64,000 nucleotides of DNA from Gordius sp. MW1 (GCA_964036665.1 OZ038531.1:3038001-3102000); one strand, 5' to 3'; counted from the first letter of the stretch, positions 12,179 to 25,080 are shown. The notes: generated from the letters alone by a model not told the origin. Program-made: numbers and translations.

Positions 12179-13462
12179 ATAATTTAACAAATCTTATATA
12201 TAACACACCGAGGGAGAGAGAGATGAGGGGTGGGGCACCTCTTATGCATGAGATAGAGATGAGGGGTGGGGCACCTCTTTCTCATGCATAGCAATTAAAA
12301 AGCGATAACCTAATATACCCAATGCAAATAGATAGGGAGGACAACGGACAACGGACGGACAACGGACGGACAACGGACGGACAACCAAAAACGAGCCCAT
12401 AAATTGCATAGCAATTAATATTAAAATCACAATTTGTTTTAAATTTCAGAATATTGTAAAATGAGACGTTATTCCCTGTAACCCGATTCAAAAGTATTTT
12501 AAACTCTTTTTCCCATAACCCGATCCAAAAATATTAAACTCTTTTTCCCAAACCCCACCGATGTTGGATTCGAATTGTTTGTGACTCGCAGGGATATTAA
12601 CAGTTTTCATTATCTCTTCTTTAAAATAACTATAACATATTAATAGTGATAAATGGCAAACTTTTAACGCTCTATATCTTTAACCTGTTATAGCCTTTTA
12701 GGGCAAGTTAAACGTCACTTTTAAACTCAAAATTTTTTGTGAAATCATGTTTGTTAACTAATTGCCATTATAATCGATGAAAAAAGACGAAGAAAATTAG
12801 AGCGCAGCCAAACAATTCATACAAATTAATCTTATTCTTAAATTAATGTTTTTTCTATTAACATAATCTTTTATTAAAAAATCTATAAATTGTAAACCCT
12901 TTCAAACTTTCATTGTTTAGTGTATTGTTGACATTAGGATTTAAATACGATTCCGGGTCGGACTTATGTAGAGAGGGCCCGGTTTACCAACCTCAAATCA
13001 AATGATAATGATACTAATTAGGACCTGGAATTAGAGACAAATCTGACTAATTTATCCCTATCTCATTTAGAGCACGTGACTCGAAAATAATAATGGACAT
13101 ACAACGTTTTCACTCTTATTGAAGCTCATATGTATGACTTAGTTAATTTACTAGTCACATACTAACCGAGTTAGGTCATATAAGACCAGAATTCACTTTT
13201 ATCACGGTTAAACTTTATAACCCCCCCCCCTATATAATTGTAACATAAATAATTATTCATTGCGAACTCAGTCGTCAACCCATTCTAGCAATGGTCATCA
13301 TCTTTTACACCATCAATACAGCTGGGGACAACATCCCCGTTATTTTATAATAAATAAAATAATCGGACAATTTTAGAAAAAGCCTGCTTTCCTAACTCAT
13401 TGGAACTCCATAGGCCTAAGCTCAACTGATGGTTTAAGACCCGACGGCGTATCAATCATCCC

Positions 13463-13783
13463 ATGGGCTCGCGGCCTAAACGCTTGTTACGACTTGATAT
13501 ATTTTCCAAATCTAACAGCTCCCCCGACCTCATCAATTCTATGGAGCGAAATAAAGTGGTAAAAAACGAATACCTCAACAATTTCATTTTCGTCTCAGTG
13601 GCCAGGACCCTCGATAATTTATGTGCTGAGGGTAGCCAATTCCCTAACAAATATCAAAATTTATTACCTCAATTACATACGACACCAACTAAATTTTTTA
13701 TATTAAGCAGAGAATCAACACGGAATTTAAGAAATTCATCCATGGCTCTACCTACGCCTGATCACAAATCTAATGTATTTTAG
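13463..13783 (+). other. Unrecognised 106-codon open frame
   Basis: This open frame lies in a compositionally distinct island and has a plausible mixed residue composition (MGSRPKRLLRLDIF; NNFIFVSVARTLDNLCAEG). A stop precedes the ATG, and no splice sites or family motifs are evident. It may be a fragment of an old retroelement or transposon polyprotein, or chance. I do not recognise it. Confidence 0.2.
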
Positions 13784-14079
13784 CAGGTATCATTCACAAG
13801 CATTTAGAAATAAACCTGTGTTGGCTAAAAACATTTTAATAAACATTAAATTAATGTTACCTAAAATAAAACATCCTAAAAACACATCTTTGTATATACT
13901 TTATAATACACAAAGAAATGTATATGATTTTATAACTGGCTCAGGGGGCTTACCTCAAATCTATGCACGCCCATGACCGGTAGGTTTTATTCGTTTCAAT
14001 TCAAAAGGTAAAGTTTCAAAATATAAACTTCACCAATTGCCACCAAACCTTCACCATTTCAAATTTGTCCGTTTTAATG

Positions 14080-14156
14080 CGCATGCGTATGCATTTAACA
14101 GACCAATCAGATAGCTGCGCATTTTAATAATGCGCATGCGTATGCATTTAACAATT
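14080..14156. repeat. Direct repeat pair, 27 bp
   Basis: AATGCGCATGCGTATGCATT plus TAACA occurs twice, with GACCAATCAGATAGCTGCGC and more between the copies. The repeat itself contains overlapping palindromes (GCGCATGCG, ATGCAT). Function is unknown. Confidence 0.6.
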
Positions 14157-14859
14157 ATTGCTGCACTCTAAAACTTTAAGGGACAGGGTTAAGGTTCAGG
14201 GTAGTGTTTTAGGTCAGCGTTTTAGGTTAGGGTTAAGGTTAGATGTACATCAAATTCCCTCCCCATTTGAGATTTAATTTTCGACATTTTGGACTGTGGC
14301 ATTTTGAACCCAATTCGTTTATCTTTTGCAACTTTATCTTATGTACCGGAATCGGTTTTATTTAAGGCAAAAGCTTCCAGGTAATTTTTCTTACTTTGTG
14401 CGGGTATTTAAGCGAAATTACCCGTAGTAAAATATATTTTCTTTATAATGAAAAATGCACATAGTTAATTAATAACCAAATTTTGTAATAAAAAAAATTT
14501 AATGGCATAGTGAGTACCACTCAATTAATGCTCAAAATGGAATGGGGACAAGAAAAATGTTACTTTTTGTAAAATGATAGCATTGGTGGTTAAACTATAG
14601 AGCGAACAATTTGGAATTGCCCCAATCTTAAATAATATACCAAACATATTTGAATTAAGTTGTTGTATGGAGCTTTAAAAGTAAGTTAAATTTTAATTGC
14701 CCGCCTTTATTTATTGTTTGTTAGTAAATAACAAAGAGGAAATTTAATATAAATGAGTCACATAGCTCAATTATTAGACTCAATTAAAAGACCTACTCAT
14801 TTAAAAACTAATGAAAATAATTTATATTTATTATATTACAATATATTAAATAATTGCTT

Positions 14860-14930
14860 GGGGGCCCGAAGGGGTCAGGATTTTGCTTTGGGGGGGGGGG
14901 GGGGGGTGGCCTACTTACGCCACTTAAATC
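14860..14930. mobile_element. hAT MITE terminal remnant
   Basis: GGGGCCCGAAGGGG, a long G run and then GGCCTACTTACGCCACT resemble the right terminus of the CAGTGGCGTAG-ended hAT elements (compare 57385 and 63557). Only one end is recognisable. Confidence 0.4.
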
Positions 14931-15089
14931 TAAGGGTATTACTTATCTTTGCACATGCTAATAAAGGGGTTCAGCTAGTTCAAATATGTACATGGCAACA
15001 TGTATTTTGAAGTTTTTAATTATTCACTATTTTTATCATGTATATTTATTTATATAAAAATATATTTGGGGAGATATGATAGTATTAAA

Positions 15090-15235
15090 GATTTATTTTT
15101 TTGCGACAATTCGAGATTGCTCGTCACTGCGAGACCGAAATTTTTCCGATAGAATATTCTCTTATTCATAATGGCACCCAAAACTATCCGAGTCAGCTTT
15201 CGAGATCAATACGAGATCGAAACACTAAAAAGAAC
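15090..15235. repeat. GAGATCGAAACACTA repeat remnant
   Basis: The stretch contains TTCGAGATTGCTCG, ACTGCGAGACCGAAA and ends ACGAGATCGAAACACTA. The same ending recurs at 25187-25203. It may be the right end of a further transposon family with a TAGTGTTTCGATCTCG terminus, but no partner left end is visible. Confidence 0.4.
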
Positions 15236-15360
15236 GGTTTTAAACAAAATTTTTAGAGCTTTTTAGAGCTCATTTAATTATAAGAATTTTAATTTAATGA
15301 TTGGACGCTTTAACGATAATATGGGTTGTTACATGTTATAAGATGAAGATTATTCAATAC

Positions 15361-18275
15361 AACACTACCTAAGACGGTCGTCCATGTGCAAAAAATGGAG
15401 GGTTGGCGTCAAGTGCTGTATAAACCTACTCCAAAATCATGATAATTTCAAACAAAACTCTAATAGGGCTCCTCCACAAACGACGTGCACTGAATCTCCC
15501 GCCCGTGCAATGCGAAAAATACACGAAGGCTATTGGGATCACAACAAAGGCGGCTAAAGTTGTGGAAAAAATGCGAATAACGTACTGGAATGTGGGAACG
15601 TTGGCGGGAAAGAGCAACGAAGTTTCACAAATGCTAAAAATGAAAGGTGCACATCACCTGCCTTGCCTTCGAGAGACCAGGTGGGTCGGGAGTTAGAAAA
15701 AGGATACAAACTATTTTACTGTGGATTACCAAATCGTGAAAACGGCGTCGGTATCGTTCTAAGAGACTCATTTAAGGACAAGTTGGTAAAAAGCAAACGT
15801 TGTTCATACAGGTTAAAGAGGGTGAAGATTGCAGACCAAGGGGGCTAGTTAAGGGTTATGGGCGCATATGCTCCCCATAGTATTTGTATGAAATCAGAGA
15901 AAGCCACATTATACAATTTTGGAAAAGGAAATACAAAGAATATGCAGGAAGAAAAGCTAATTATTGGGGCTGTTTTTAACGCTCACTTAGGGAAGATCCC
16001 CTCAGCTATGAAATGGACGCTATGGGCATGGTATGAAGAACATAGAAGTATGCCAAGCTAACGGCGATCGTTAATATATATTTTCAAAAACGCCAAGATT
16101 GTATTGTGACTTATATAAGTGAGAAACATTTTAGACAAAGTGACTATCTGTCCATGCGACGAAATGATTTATGGAGTATCAAGGATTGCAAAGTAATACA
16201 GAGAGAAGAAATCGCCAGGCAATATCGTCCACTTGTGGTGAATCTTGAAAAATATATATTGAAAGACGAAGGGTTTTTTAAACGCGAATTTGCTGCGAAT
16301 TGTTAAAGGATACGTTGACGAACGATAAATATCATCAAATAGCCTTCTTAGCTCTGAGTGCAAGAAAGAAGATGTAAAAGGACCTAGACTACAAGTGGGA
16401 GACACTAAGCTATGAAGAGGCAACATGTTGTTTGGATCATTAGGTTAAGGATTTCATCGAAAAAAAGAAAAATCTATATATACGGTGGCATAAATCAAAA
16501 AAAGTCGGAGGAATATCAAGAGTGTAGGGACGCAAAGAGGGCCTCAAAAAGGCCGTTGCAATAGCAAATAATGCCGCCTACACCGAGATGGCTAACAAAC
16601 TGGATCATCGATAGCCTACAAGTTGGCCAAGATAAGGTAGAAGAAAAGTCGCGATATCGGAGTTCTTAAAATAATAAAAAACGAGGAGGGTCAAAACTTA
16701 TACAAGCCGAAGGAAATATGGAAAGGTGGAAAGGATATTTTAATAAACTTATGAACATTGTAAATAACAAAATTTCTCTTCCCAAAATTAGCCAAAAGTA
16801 TGGCCGAACTCTTTCAGGGGGATGAAATTAGGACACAAATGAATAAGATACAAAAAGAGAAAGCTAATGGCCCAGATGGAATACTTATGGAAGCATTGCT
16901 CAGATGTCATGAAAAAGTATTTACGACCATAACGAATCTCTTTAATAAGATATTGGTAGAAGAGCGAATTCCTAGTCAATGGAAAGCAAGCACGATTATA
17001 TCCTTATTTAAAGTCAAAGAAGACCCTCAAGACTGTGGCAATTACCGAGGTATCAAGGTAATTGCCATTCCTTGAAGCTTATGGAAAGGATCTTAGTAAC
17101 AAGGCTGAAATAGGAGGTGGAAAATCGGCTAATCAATTCGGATTTGTGGCCCTGCAAATCCACAATCGACCCTATCTCCGCACTAAAGCAAATAATAGAT
17201 AAGTATGGTGAGAAGAGGAAAGACCTACATTTGTTCTTTATCGACTTGGAGAAAGCTTATGCCACGGTCCCCCGCAATTTAATATGGTGCCTGAGAAAAC
17301 AAAATATCCCTGACGCATTTAAACGGCTTATGAAAAATATTTTGAAGCCTCAAACTCTTGCGTTAGGATGACAGTTGGAGACTCTTAATCTTTTCGGGTT
17401 AAAATTGGATTACAGCAAGGATCTGCTTCAAGTCCCTTTTTATTTAATATAATTATAGACACGATAACGGGGGACATTCGAAAGCCATCGCCATGGTGTA
17501 TGCTATATGCCGATGATATAGTACTATGCGAAGAAACAAGGGAGAAAGTATTCGAAGATGCCGAAAAGTGGTCAAAGCGCTTAGCTGGATATGGTTTAAA
17601 GGTCAACGATCGAAAAACGGTATACATGGAAATGAACGGTACAAGCACACCATCGCTGGATGACCATCGTACCCAAAAGTAGACAGGTTTACATACATCG
17701 GCTCGATGCTACATCAAGAGGGAGGTTGCACAACGGAAGTCAATGCCCGGATCAAAAAGGATGGCTTAAATGGGGAAGTATATCCGGTGTAATGTGCGAC
17801 AAGAAAATGCCAATATGGTTGTAGAGCAAAATTTACAAATCCATCGTAAGACCGGTTTACTCTATGGAAGTGAAACATAAGCATTAAACGCCACGGAAAG
17901 GAATCTATTTCAAGCCACAGAGATGAGAATGATACGGTGGAGCTTGGGGTATACTAACTCGACCGTATGACGAATGACCTGCTCATGACAAAAATGGTAT
18001 TAAACCTATGGCGGACATGATTAACGAAAACCGGCTAAGGTGGTATGGGCATACATTAAGAAGGAACACGAAGGACTTAAATCGAAAACTACTGGACATG
18101 GAGGTACCGGGCAAGAGGAAGAGGACGACCCTTTGTCACGTGGAAAGGGCAACGAAAGTAATGAAAACAAAAGAGATTAGTCAAGATTTTGCACTCACCC
18201 GGTTAAGATGGAAGAAACTAATCAAAACAAACCCCACGATTATGAGACCAAACAACTGATAAAGAAGAAGAAGAG
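15361..18275 (+). pseudogene. Degenerate full-length RTE-like LINE
   Basis: This is collinear with the young copy at 60021-63107 from its first bases (AACACTACC..GACGGTC) to its tail. Recognisable parts are the endonuclease segment (WNVGTLAGKSNEV, NGVGIVL, QSDYLSM), the reverse transcriptase segment (ANGPDGILMEALL, FIDLEKAYATVPR, MLYADDIVLCEETRE at about 17500) and the C-terminal NRLRWYGHTLRRN near 18030. Frameshifts, stops and small deletions break it many times. The 3' end is GATAAAGAAGAAGAAG, i.e. a short (AAG)n tail. No target duplication is discernible. It is an old, inactive copy. Confidence 0.9.
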
Positions 18276-18793
18276 ATAGAAAAATATTTGATGTTAAAAT
18301 AACACCTAAGTGGTAAATATAATATAATTTTGCAAAAAGTTTAAATTTTGGCATTTACAGTTCATTTACCTAAGTATGGATGGCCCCTACGGTAAAATTT
18401 AATTTGTATCCTTAGCTTATTAAATATTACAGAAATTTAGATTTAAAATGAGTTCTGATGGAATAGTTAATATTACTAAAGCATATTGGAATTCGCAGTT
18501 TCTCATCCTGCATGATGCGTCAATTATAAATTGGTGGTCAATTAGTTTGAATAATTATACAAGGACAAGTTATGGTAACTCAAGATTTTTAAGGACCCTA
18601 GCGTTATTTGTGCCTGCCTAACGACTTTTAACGTAATTGTTTCTCTGACACGGTAATAGATTAAATCATCTTTCTAGAAGTTTTTACGCTTTAATTAATA
18701 GTATACCTCCCAAATTTTTGAACTTTAATCATACATTATGTGAATACATTGTTTTATCATAAGCGTTACTTTTCACATTCTAAAGCGGGGTTG
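18276..18793. other. AT-rich spacer, no gene seen
   Basis: Unique-looking AT-rich DNA lies between the old LINE and the foldback element. Nothing can be supported in it. Confidence 0.4.
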
Positions 18794-18865
18794 ATAGGTA
18801 CTAGTGTTGTAAAAAACCAAGGTTTTAGATTGGTCGCCTGCAAGGGTTAGCGTTTTTTCCCACCA

Positions 18866-19080
18866 AACCCTTTCAGTGTTAGGTGAATTTTTTTGGTTCA
18901 CCCTTGGTGTTTGGCGCTTTTTAAACCCATACACCAAGAGTGTTTGGGTGAAATTTTTTGGTTCACCCTTGGTGTATTGGCGCTTTTCACACCCATACAC
19001 CAAGGGTGTTTGGGTGAAATTTTTTGGTTCACCCTTGGTGTATTGGCGCCTTTCACACCCATACACCTTTGGTTACCTTT
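18866..19080 (+). repeat. 66-bp minisatellite, left arm
   Basis: Three units are anchored by GGTTCACCCTTGGTGT at about 18894, 18959 and 19026. Each also holds ACCCATACACCAAGGGTG, the near-complement of that anchor, so each unit can itself fold. Confidence 0.85.
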
Positions 19081-19309
19081 TGGTTTGGTTTTGGTCGGTT
19101 TGGGTTGTGTATGGAAATATGTGAAGTTTTTATAATTTTTGTATTTAATAGTTATTTATTTTTGTAATGAACTTTTATTGATGGGAAATATGAAATGACG
19201 TCACTAAGTGGAAAGTATCATACTTGCTAGTTATAATCAACCTATAATTTGTTCCAATTGGTATGCGATGCATCATTCATGCAGATCATTAAAGGTGTAT
19301 TATGAAAAT

Positions 19310-20845
19310 ATTTTTTCACCTGTTAATTGTGAAACAGGTGACAAATGTCAAAATCTTTAATATCTATTGAAATGAATATTTTTTTTTGAAAATTGGTTCA
19401 TTATATGACTAAAACAAGTTTTAAACTCTAAAATAATATTTTTTCACCTGTTCAATGTGAAACAGGTGACAAATTCCAAAATCTTTAATATCTATTGAAA
19501 TGAATATTTTTTTTGGAAATTGGTTCATTATTTGACTAAAACAAGTTTTAAACTCGAAAAAAATATTTTTTCACCTGTTCAATGTGAAACAGGTGACAAA
19601 TGTCAAAATCTTTAATATCTATTGAAATGAATATTTTTTTTGGAAATTGGTTCATTATATGACTAAAACAATTTTTAAACTCGAAAAAAATATTTTTTCA
19701 CCTGTTGAAACAGGTGACAAATGTCAAAATCTTTAATATCTATTGAAATGAATATTTTTTTTGGGGAATTGGTTCATTATATGACTAAAACAAGTTTTAA
19801 ACTCAAAAATAATATTTTTTCACCTGTTCAATGTGAAACAGGTGACAAATGTCAAAATCTTTAATATCTATTGAAATGAATATTTTTTTTTGGGAATTGG
19901 TTCATTATATGACTAAAACAAGTTTTAAACTCAAAAATAATATTTTTTCACCTGTTCAATGTGAAACAGGTGACAAATGTCAAAATCTTTAATATCTATT
20001 GAAATGAATATTTTTTTTTGAAAATTGGTTCATTATATGACTAAAACAAGTTTTAAACTCGAAAATAATATTTTTTCACCTGTTCAATGTGAAACAGATG
20101 ACAAATGTCAAAATCTTTAATATCTATTGAAATGAATATTTTTTTTTGGGAATTGGTTCATTATATGACTAAAACAAGTTTTAAACTCAAAAATAATATT
20201 TTTTCACCTGTCCAATGTGAAACAGGTGACAAATGTCAAAATCTTTAATATCTATTGAAATGAATATTTTTTTTTGGGAATTGGTTCATTATATGACTAA
20301 AACAAGTTTTAAACTCGAAAATAATATTTTTTCACCTGTTCAATGTGAAACAGGTGGCAAATTCCAAAATCTTTAATATCTATTGAAATGAATATTTTTT
20401 TTTGGGAATTGGTTCATTATATGACGAAAACAAGTTTTAAACTCGAAAATAATATTTTTTCACCTGTTCAATGTGAAACAGGTGACAATTCCAAAATCTT
20501 TAATATCTATTGAAATGAATATTTTTTTTTGAAAATTGGTTCATTATATGACTAAAACAAGTTTTAAACTCGAAAAAAAACATTTTTTCACCTGTTCAAT
20601 GTGAAACAGGTGACAAATTCCAAAATCTTTAATATCTATTGAAATGAATATTTTTTTTTGGAAATTGGTTCATTATATGACTAAAACAAGTTTTAAACTC
20701 GAAAATAATATTTTTTCACCTGTTCAATGTGAAACAGGTGACAAATTCCAAAATCTTTAATATCTATTGAAATGAATATTTTTTTGGAAATTGGTTCATT
20801 ATATGACTAAGATAAGTTTTAAACATGAAAAAAATATTTATTGGA
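19310..20845 (+). repeat. 127-bp array, left arm (12 units)
   Basis: The unit runs TTCACCTGTTCAATGTGAAA then CAGGTGACAAATGTCAAAATC, TTTAATATCTATTGAAATG, a T run, TGGTTCATTATATGACTAAA and ACAAGTTTTAAACTCG. CACCTGTT starts at about 19318 and recurs every 124-129 bp to 20717. The palindrome CACCTGTT..AACAGGTG includes two E-box hexamers (CACCTG/CAGGTG). The fourth unit has a shortened palindrome. Confidence 0.92.
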
Positions 20846-21486
20846 AGTTTTGAGGAGTTAGGTTTAGTCTACATTAACTTTTATAATGTTTTATTTTAAC
20901 TGGCTTATTCTTAGATGTATATAAGTTGTATAAAATTTGTGGTCAGACAAAAGGTGTCATAATCTTTAAATTGGGTCAATTCATTTATTTTCCGATATTT
21001 TGCACAAAGCAATATTGAAACAAGTAGCATTTATAGAAAAAAAGTCTAAATCATACAGGTAAAAAATCTAAATCTTTTAAGTAGATCTCAATTAAAATAT
21101 TTCTTTTACGTTTCCATCTTTTAAGGCTTTATTAAGTCCCACTCATTATAAACGTATAAAAGTTGTAGATCCTACAGATGAAAAGTGTCCGAATCTTTTT
21201 AATTGGCCTAAATACGATATGTAAATAAACGTCTTGGGGTCCTCATGACTCGACCCAGAATATTCTAATTAAAAGATTTAGATTTTTTACCTGTATGATT
21301 TAGACTTTTTTTCTATAAATGCTACTTGTTTTAATATTGCTTTGTGCAAAATATCGGAAAATAAATGAATTGACCCAATTTAAAGATTATGACAGGTTTT
21401 GTCTGACCACAAATTTTATACAACTTATATACGTCTTAGAATAAGCCAAAATGTAGATTAAACCTAACTCCTCAAAACTTCCAATA

Positions 21487-23655
21487 TATATTTTTTTCAT
21501 GTTTAAAACTTGTTTTAGTCATATACTGAATCAATTTCCAAAAAAATATTCATTTCAATAGATATTAAAGATTTTGGAATTTGTCACCTGTTTCACATTG
21601 AACAGGTGAAAAAATATTATTTTTGAGTTTAAAACTTGTTTTAGTCATATAGTGAACCAATTTCCAAAAAAAAATATTCATTTCAATAGATATTAAAGAT
21701 TTTGACATGTGTCACCTGTTTCACGTTGAACAGGTGAAAAAATATTATTTTCGAGTTTAAAACTTGTTTTAGTCATATAATGAACCAATTTTCAAAAAAA
21801 AATATTCATTTCAATAGATATTAAAGATTTTGACATTTGTCACCTGTTTCACATTGAACAGGTGAAAAAATATTATTTTTGAGTTTAAAACTTGTTTTAG
21901 TCATATAATGAACCAATTCCCAAAAAAAATATTCATTTCAATAGATATTAAAGATTTTGACATTTGTCACCTGTTTCACATTGAACAGGTGAAAAAATAT
22001 TATTTTTGAGTTTAAAACTTGTTTTAGTCATATAATGAACCAATTCCCAAAAAAAAATATTCATTTCAATAGATATTAAAGATTTTGGAATTTGTCACCT
22101 GTTTCACATTGAACAGGTGAAAAAATATTTTTTCCTAGTTTAAAAATTGTTTTAGTCATATATTCAACCAATTTCCAAAAAAAATATTCATTTCAATAGA
22201 TAATAAAGATTTTGGAATTTGTCACCTGTTTCACATTGAACAGGTGAAAAAATATTTTTTCCTAGTTTAAAAATTGTTTTAGTCATATATTCAACCAATT
22301 TCCAAAAAAAATATTCATTTCAATAGATAATAAAGATTTTGGAATTTGTCACCTGTTTCACGTTGAACAGGTGAAAAATATTATTTTCGAGTTTAAAACT
22401 TGTTTTAGTCATATAATGAACCAATTTTCAAAAAAAATATTCATTTCAATAGATATTAAAGATTTTGACATTTGTCACCTGTTTCACATTGAACAGGTGA
22501 AAAAATATTATTTTTGAGTTTAAAACGTGTTTTAGTCATATAATGAACCAATTCCCAAAAAAAAATATTCATTTCAATAGATATTAAAGATTTTGACATT
22601 TGTCACCTGTTTCACATTGAACAGGTGAAAAAATATTATTTTTGAGTTTAAAACTTGTTTTAGTCATATAATGAACCAATTCCCAAAAAAAAATATTCAT
22701 TTCAATAGATATTATAATTTTGGAATTTGTCACCTGTTTCACATTGAACAGGTGAAAAAATATTTTTTCCTAGTTTAAAAATTGTTTTAGTCATATATTC
22801 AACCAATTTCCAAAATAAATATTCATTTCAATAGATAATAAAGATTTTGGAATTTGTCACCTGTTTCACATTTAACAGGTGAAAAAATATTATTTTTGAG
22901 TTTAAAACTTGTTTTAGTCATATAGTGAACCAATTTCCAAAAAAAAATATTCATTTCAATAGATATTAAAGATTTTGACATGTGTCACCTGTTTCACGTT
23001 GAACAGGTGAAAAAATATTATTTTCGAGTTTAAAACTTGTTTTAGTCATATAATGAACCAATTTTCAAAAAAAATATTTATTTCAATAGATATTAAAGAT
23101 TTTGGAATTTGTCACCTGTTTCACATTGAACAGGTGAAAAAATATTATTTTCGAGTTTAAAACTTGTTTTAGTCATATAGTGAACCAATTTTCAAAAAAA
23201 ATATTCATTTCAATAGATATTAAAGATTTTGACATTTGTCATCTGTTTCACATTGAACAGGTGAAAAAATATTATTTTCGAGTTTAAAACTTGTTTTAGT
23301 CATATATTCAACCAATTTCCAAAAAAAATATTCATTTCAATAGATATTAAAGATTTTGGAATTTGTCACCTGTTTCACATTTAACAGGTGAAAAAAATAT
23401 TACTTTCGAGTTTAAAACTTGTTTTAGTCATACAATGAACCAATTTCCAAAAAAAATATTCATCTCAATAGATATTAAAGATTTTGACATTTGTCACCTG
23501 TTTCACATTGAACAGGTGAAAAAATATTTTTTTTCGAGTCTAAAAATTGCTTTAGTCATAATACCAATTTCCAAAAAAAAATATTCATTTCAAAAGATAA
23601 TAAAGATCTTGACATTTGTAACCTGTTTCACATTTAACAGGTGAAAAAATATTTT
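21487..23655 (-). repeat. 127-bp array, right arm (17 units)
   Basis: This is the reverse complement of the left array, with CACCTGTTTCACATTGAACA recurring from about 21585 to 23621. Two subtypes alternate irregularly: one with GACATTTG and one with GGAATTTG before the palindrome. A further subtype (TTTTTTCCTAGTTTAAAAAT) occurs only in this arm, at about 22130, 22255 and 22765. The arms have therefore diverged by unequal expansion. Confidence 0.92.
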
Positions 23656-23879
23656 CATAATACACCTTTGATGATCTGCATGAATGATGCATCGCATACC
23701 AATTGGAACAAATTATAGGTTGATTATAACTAGCAAGTATGATACTTTCCACTTAGTGACGTCATTTCATATTTCCCATCAATAAAAGTTCATTACAAAA
23801 ATAAATAACTAATAAATACAAAAATTATAAAAACTTCACATATTTCCATACACAACCCAAACCGACCAAAACCAAACCA

Positions 23880-24165
23880 AAAGGTTACCAAAGGTGTATG
23901 GGTGTGAAAGGCGCCAATACACCAAGGGTGAACCAAAAAATTTCACCCAAACGCCCTTGGTGTATGGGTGTGAAAAGCGCCAATACACCAAGGGTGAACC
24001 AAAAAATTTCACCCAAACACCCTTGGTGTATGGGTGTGAAAAGCGCCAATACACCAAGGGTGAACCAAAAAATTTCACCCAAACACTCTTGGTGTATGGG
24101 TGTAAAAAGCGCCAAACACCAAGGGTGAACCAAAAAAATTCACCTAACACTGAAAGGGTTTGGCG
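23880..24165 (-). repeat. 66-bp minisatellite, right arm
   Basis: Four units anchored by CACCAAGGGTGAACC lie at about 23922, 23988, 24054 and 24119, in inverted orientation to the left arm. The long frames read through on both strands arise because 66 is a multiple of three. Confidence 0.85.
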
Positions 24166-24243
24166 TAATTTATACACCAATTACCAAGCTTGGCAACACG
24201 CTGGGAAAAACCAGGCAGCCGTTTTTACAACACTAATAGGTAC

Positions 24244-25080
24244 ATTTAAATTTACTATATTTTTTATGATATTGGCTATGGTGCAATATGGAATAAATAT
24301 ATACCAGTTTTAATGGCAAAGTTGGTTAGAATTGGAAGGTAATTATTTAAAAACAAATTTGATTATAATGATTTTTGTCATAATACAAAATGCGTGCACT
24401 TATTTTAAGTTCTTATTTACTTATCACATATAAAAAAGCTGCTTTTATTGTTGTTTTAGAACCTTTTAATATGTGTAACAAGTTATCCATTGTCTAAATA
24501 ATTATATTATCATTAACAGTCTCTCGCAGTTTGTGGTTTAAACGTTATAGTAAACATGCAATAAACTCTCTGGGCTATAACTGAGATAATAATATCAACG
24601 GACCAAAACGCTTGCCCTAAAAATGTTAGTTCAACTTTGAGGTTTTAGTCACGGGGTTAATAAGGGGCTTCAATTTGCCGAAATATATAACTAAGTCAAC
24701 TAGAGGTGAACTTTTAAATTTTTGAGTCTATTCATATTTGGCAGACACAGTTGATCTGATACAAATGTAAGGCCTTTAATCTATCAAAAGTAAGTTTCAG
24801 CTCTAAAACACTTACAAGATTATTGGTTTAAACACAAATAAAAGTATTAATAAACACTACCATTAAATTCTAAATTTATGCAAAATTATGCTATAGTCCT
24901 TCCGTATCATACTTCAAATTTTTTGATTTGCATTTTCCATAGAAAATGTTATCTTTAGGAATTAGTTCAAGTCTCTATACGGGTCGTGTAGCGCTATCTT
25001 TAGAAAGTTGTGTATTAAACTTAAAATACAAAGGTTTACCATATGGTATTTTAAACACTTATTTAATATATTTTTTTTCA
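24244..25080. other. AT-rich spacer, no gene seen
   Basis: Sequence between the foldback element and the next repeat cluster. No coding frame, RNA gene or bounded repeat is supportable. Confidence 0.4.

Larger units (their letters stand above)
10492..12425 (+). repeat. Composite dispersed repeat, copy 1
   Basis: The left end has a perfect hairpin, GGGCCTTCGGCCC, followed by a purine tract (GGGAA)n to about 10595. Next comes CAATTTATGGGCGAGAAAGGTGG, then AT-rich sequence with GGGTTAGGGTTAG, then tandem units of about 120 bp (11030-11900). The right part has AGAGATGAGGGGTGGGGC duplications and a GGACGGACAAC run ending GCCCATAAATTGCATAGC. The same modules in reverse order and orientation form the copy at 36203-37730. 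There is no coding capacity beyond frames created by the repeats. A Helitron/Helentron-type non-autonomous element is one possibility, unproven. Confidence 0.7.
12431..14859. other. Intergenic, no supportable gene
   Basis: This is mostly AT-rich. A less AT-biased island at about 13390-13790 carries the open frame listed separately. TTAGG-like degenerate repeats occur at about 14178-14238 and are too short and diverged to call telomeric. Confidence 0.35.
18802..24235. mobile_element. 5.4-kb foldback element, hAT-type ends
   Basis: The element begins TAGTGTTGTAAAAA and ends TTTTTACAACACTA. It is flanked by a perfect 8-bp target duplication, ATAGGTAC (18794-18801 and 24236-24243), which proves both boundaries and points to hAT-type transposition. 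The left arm (18802-21078) and right arm (21271-24235) are inverted repeats around a spacer of about 190 bp. From outside in, each arm has a unique end, a 66-bp minisatellite (3 and 4 units), a unique block of about 230 bp, a 127-bp array (12 and 17 units) and a unique inner block. No transposase is present, so it must be non-autonomous. Frames crossing it are by-products of the repeats. Drosophila FB/Galileo elements have a similar architecture but are P-related, so this would be an independent case. Confidence 0.93.

Noticed and set aside
14178-14238. TTAGG/TTAGGG-like repeats as telomeric sequence
   Set aside because: Only a few degenerate units; interstitial and short, so not a telomere.
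19310-23655. CRISPR-like pattern of palindromic repeats at regular spacing
   Set aside because: Units repeat along their whole 127 bp with no unique spacers, and the region lies in a eukaryotic transposon with target duplications.
23836-24313. Long open frames on both strands across the 66-bp minisatellite (also 18773-19135)
   Set aside because: The unit length is divisible by three and the repeat is self-complementary, so open frames arise on both strands. The proteins are just repeat units with no domain.
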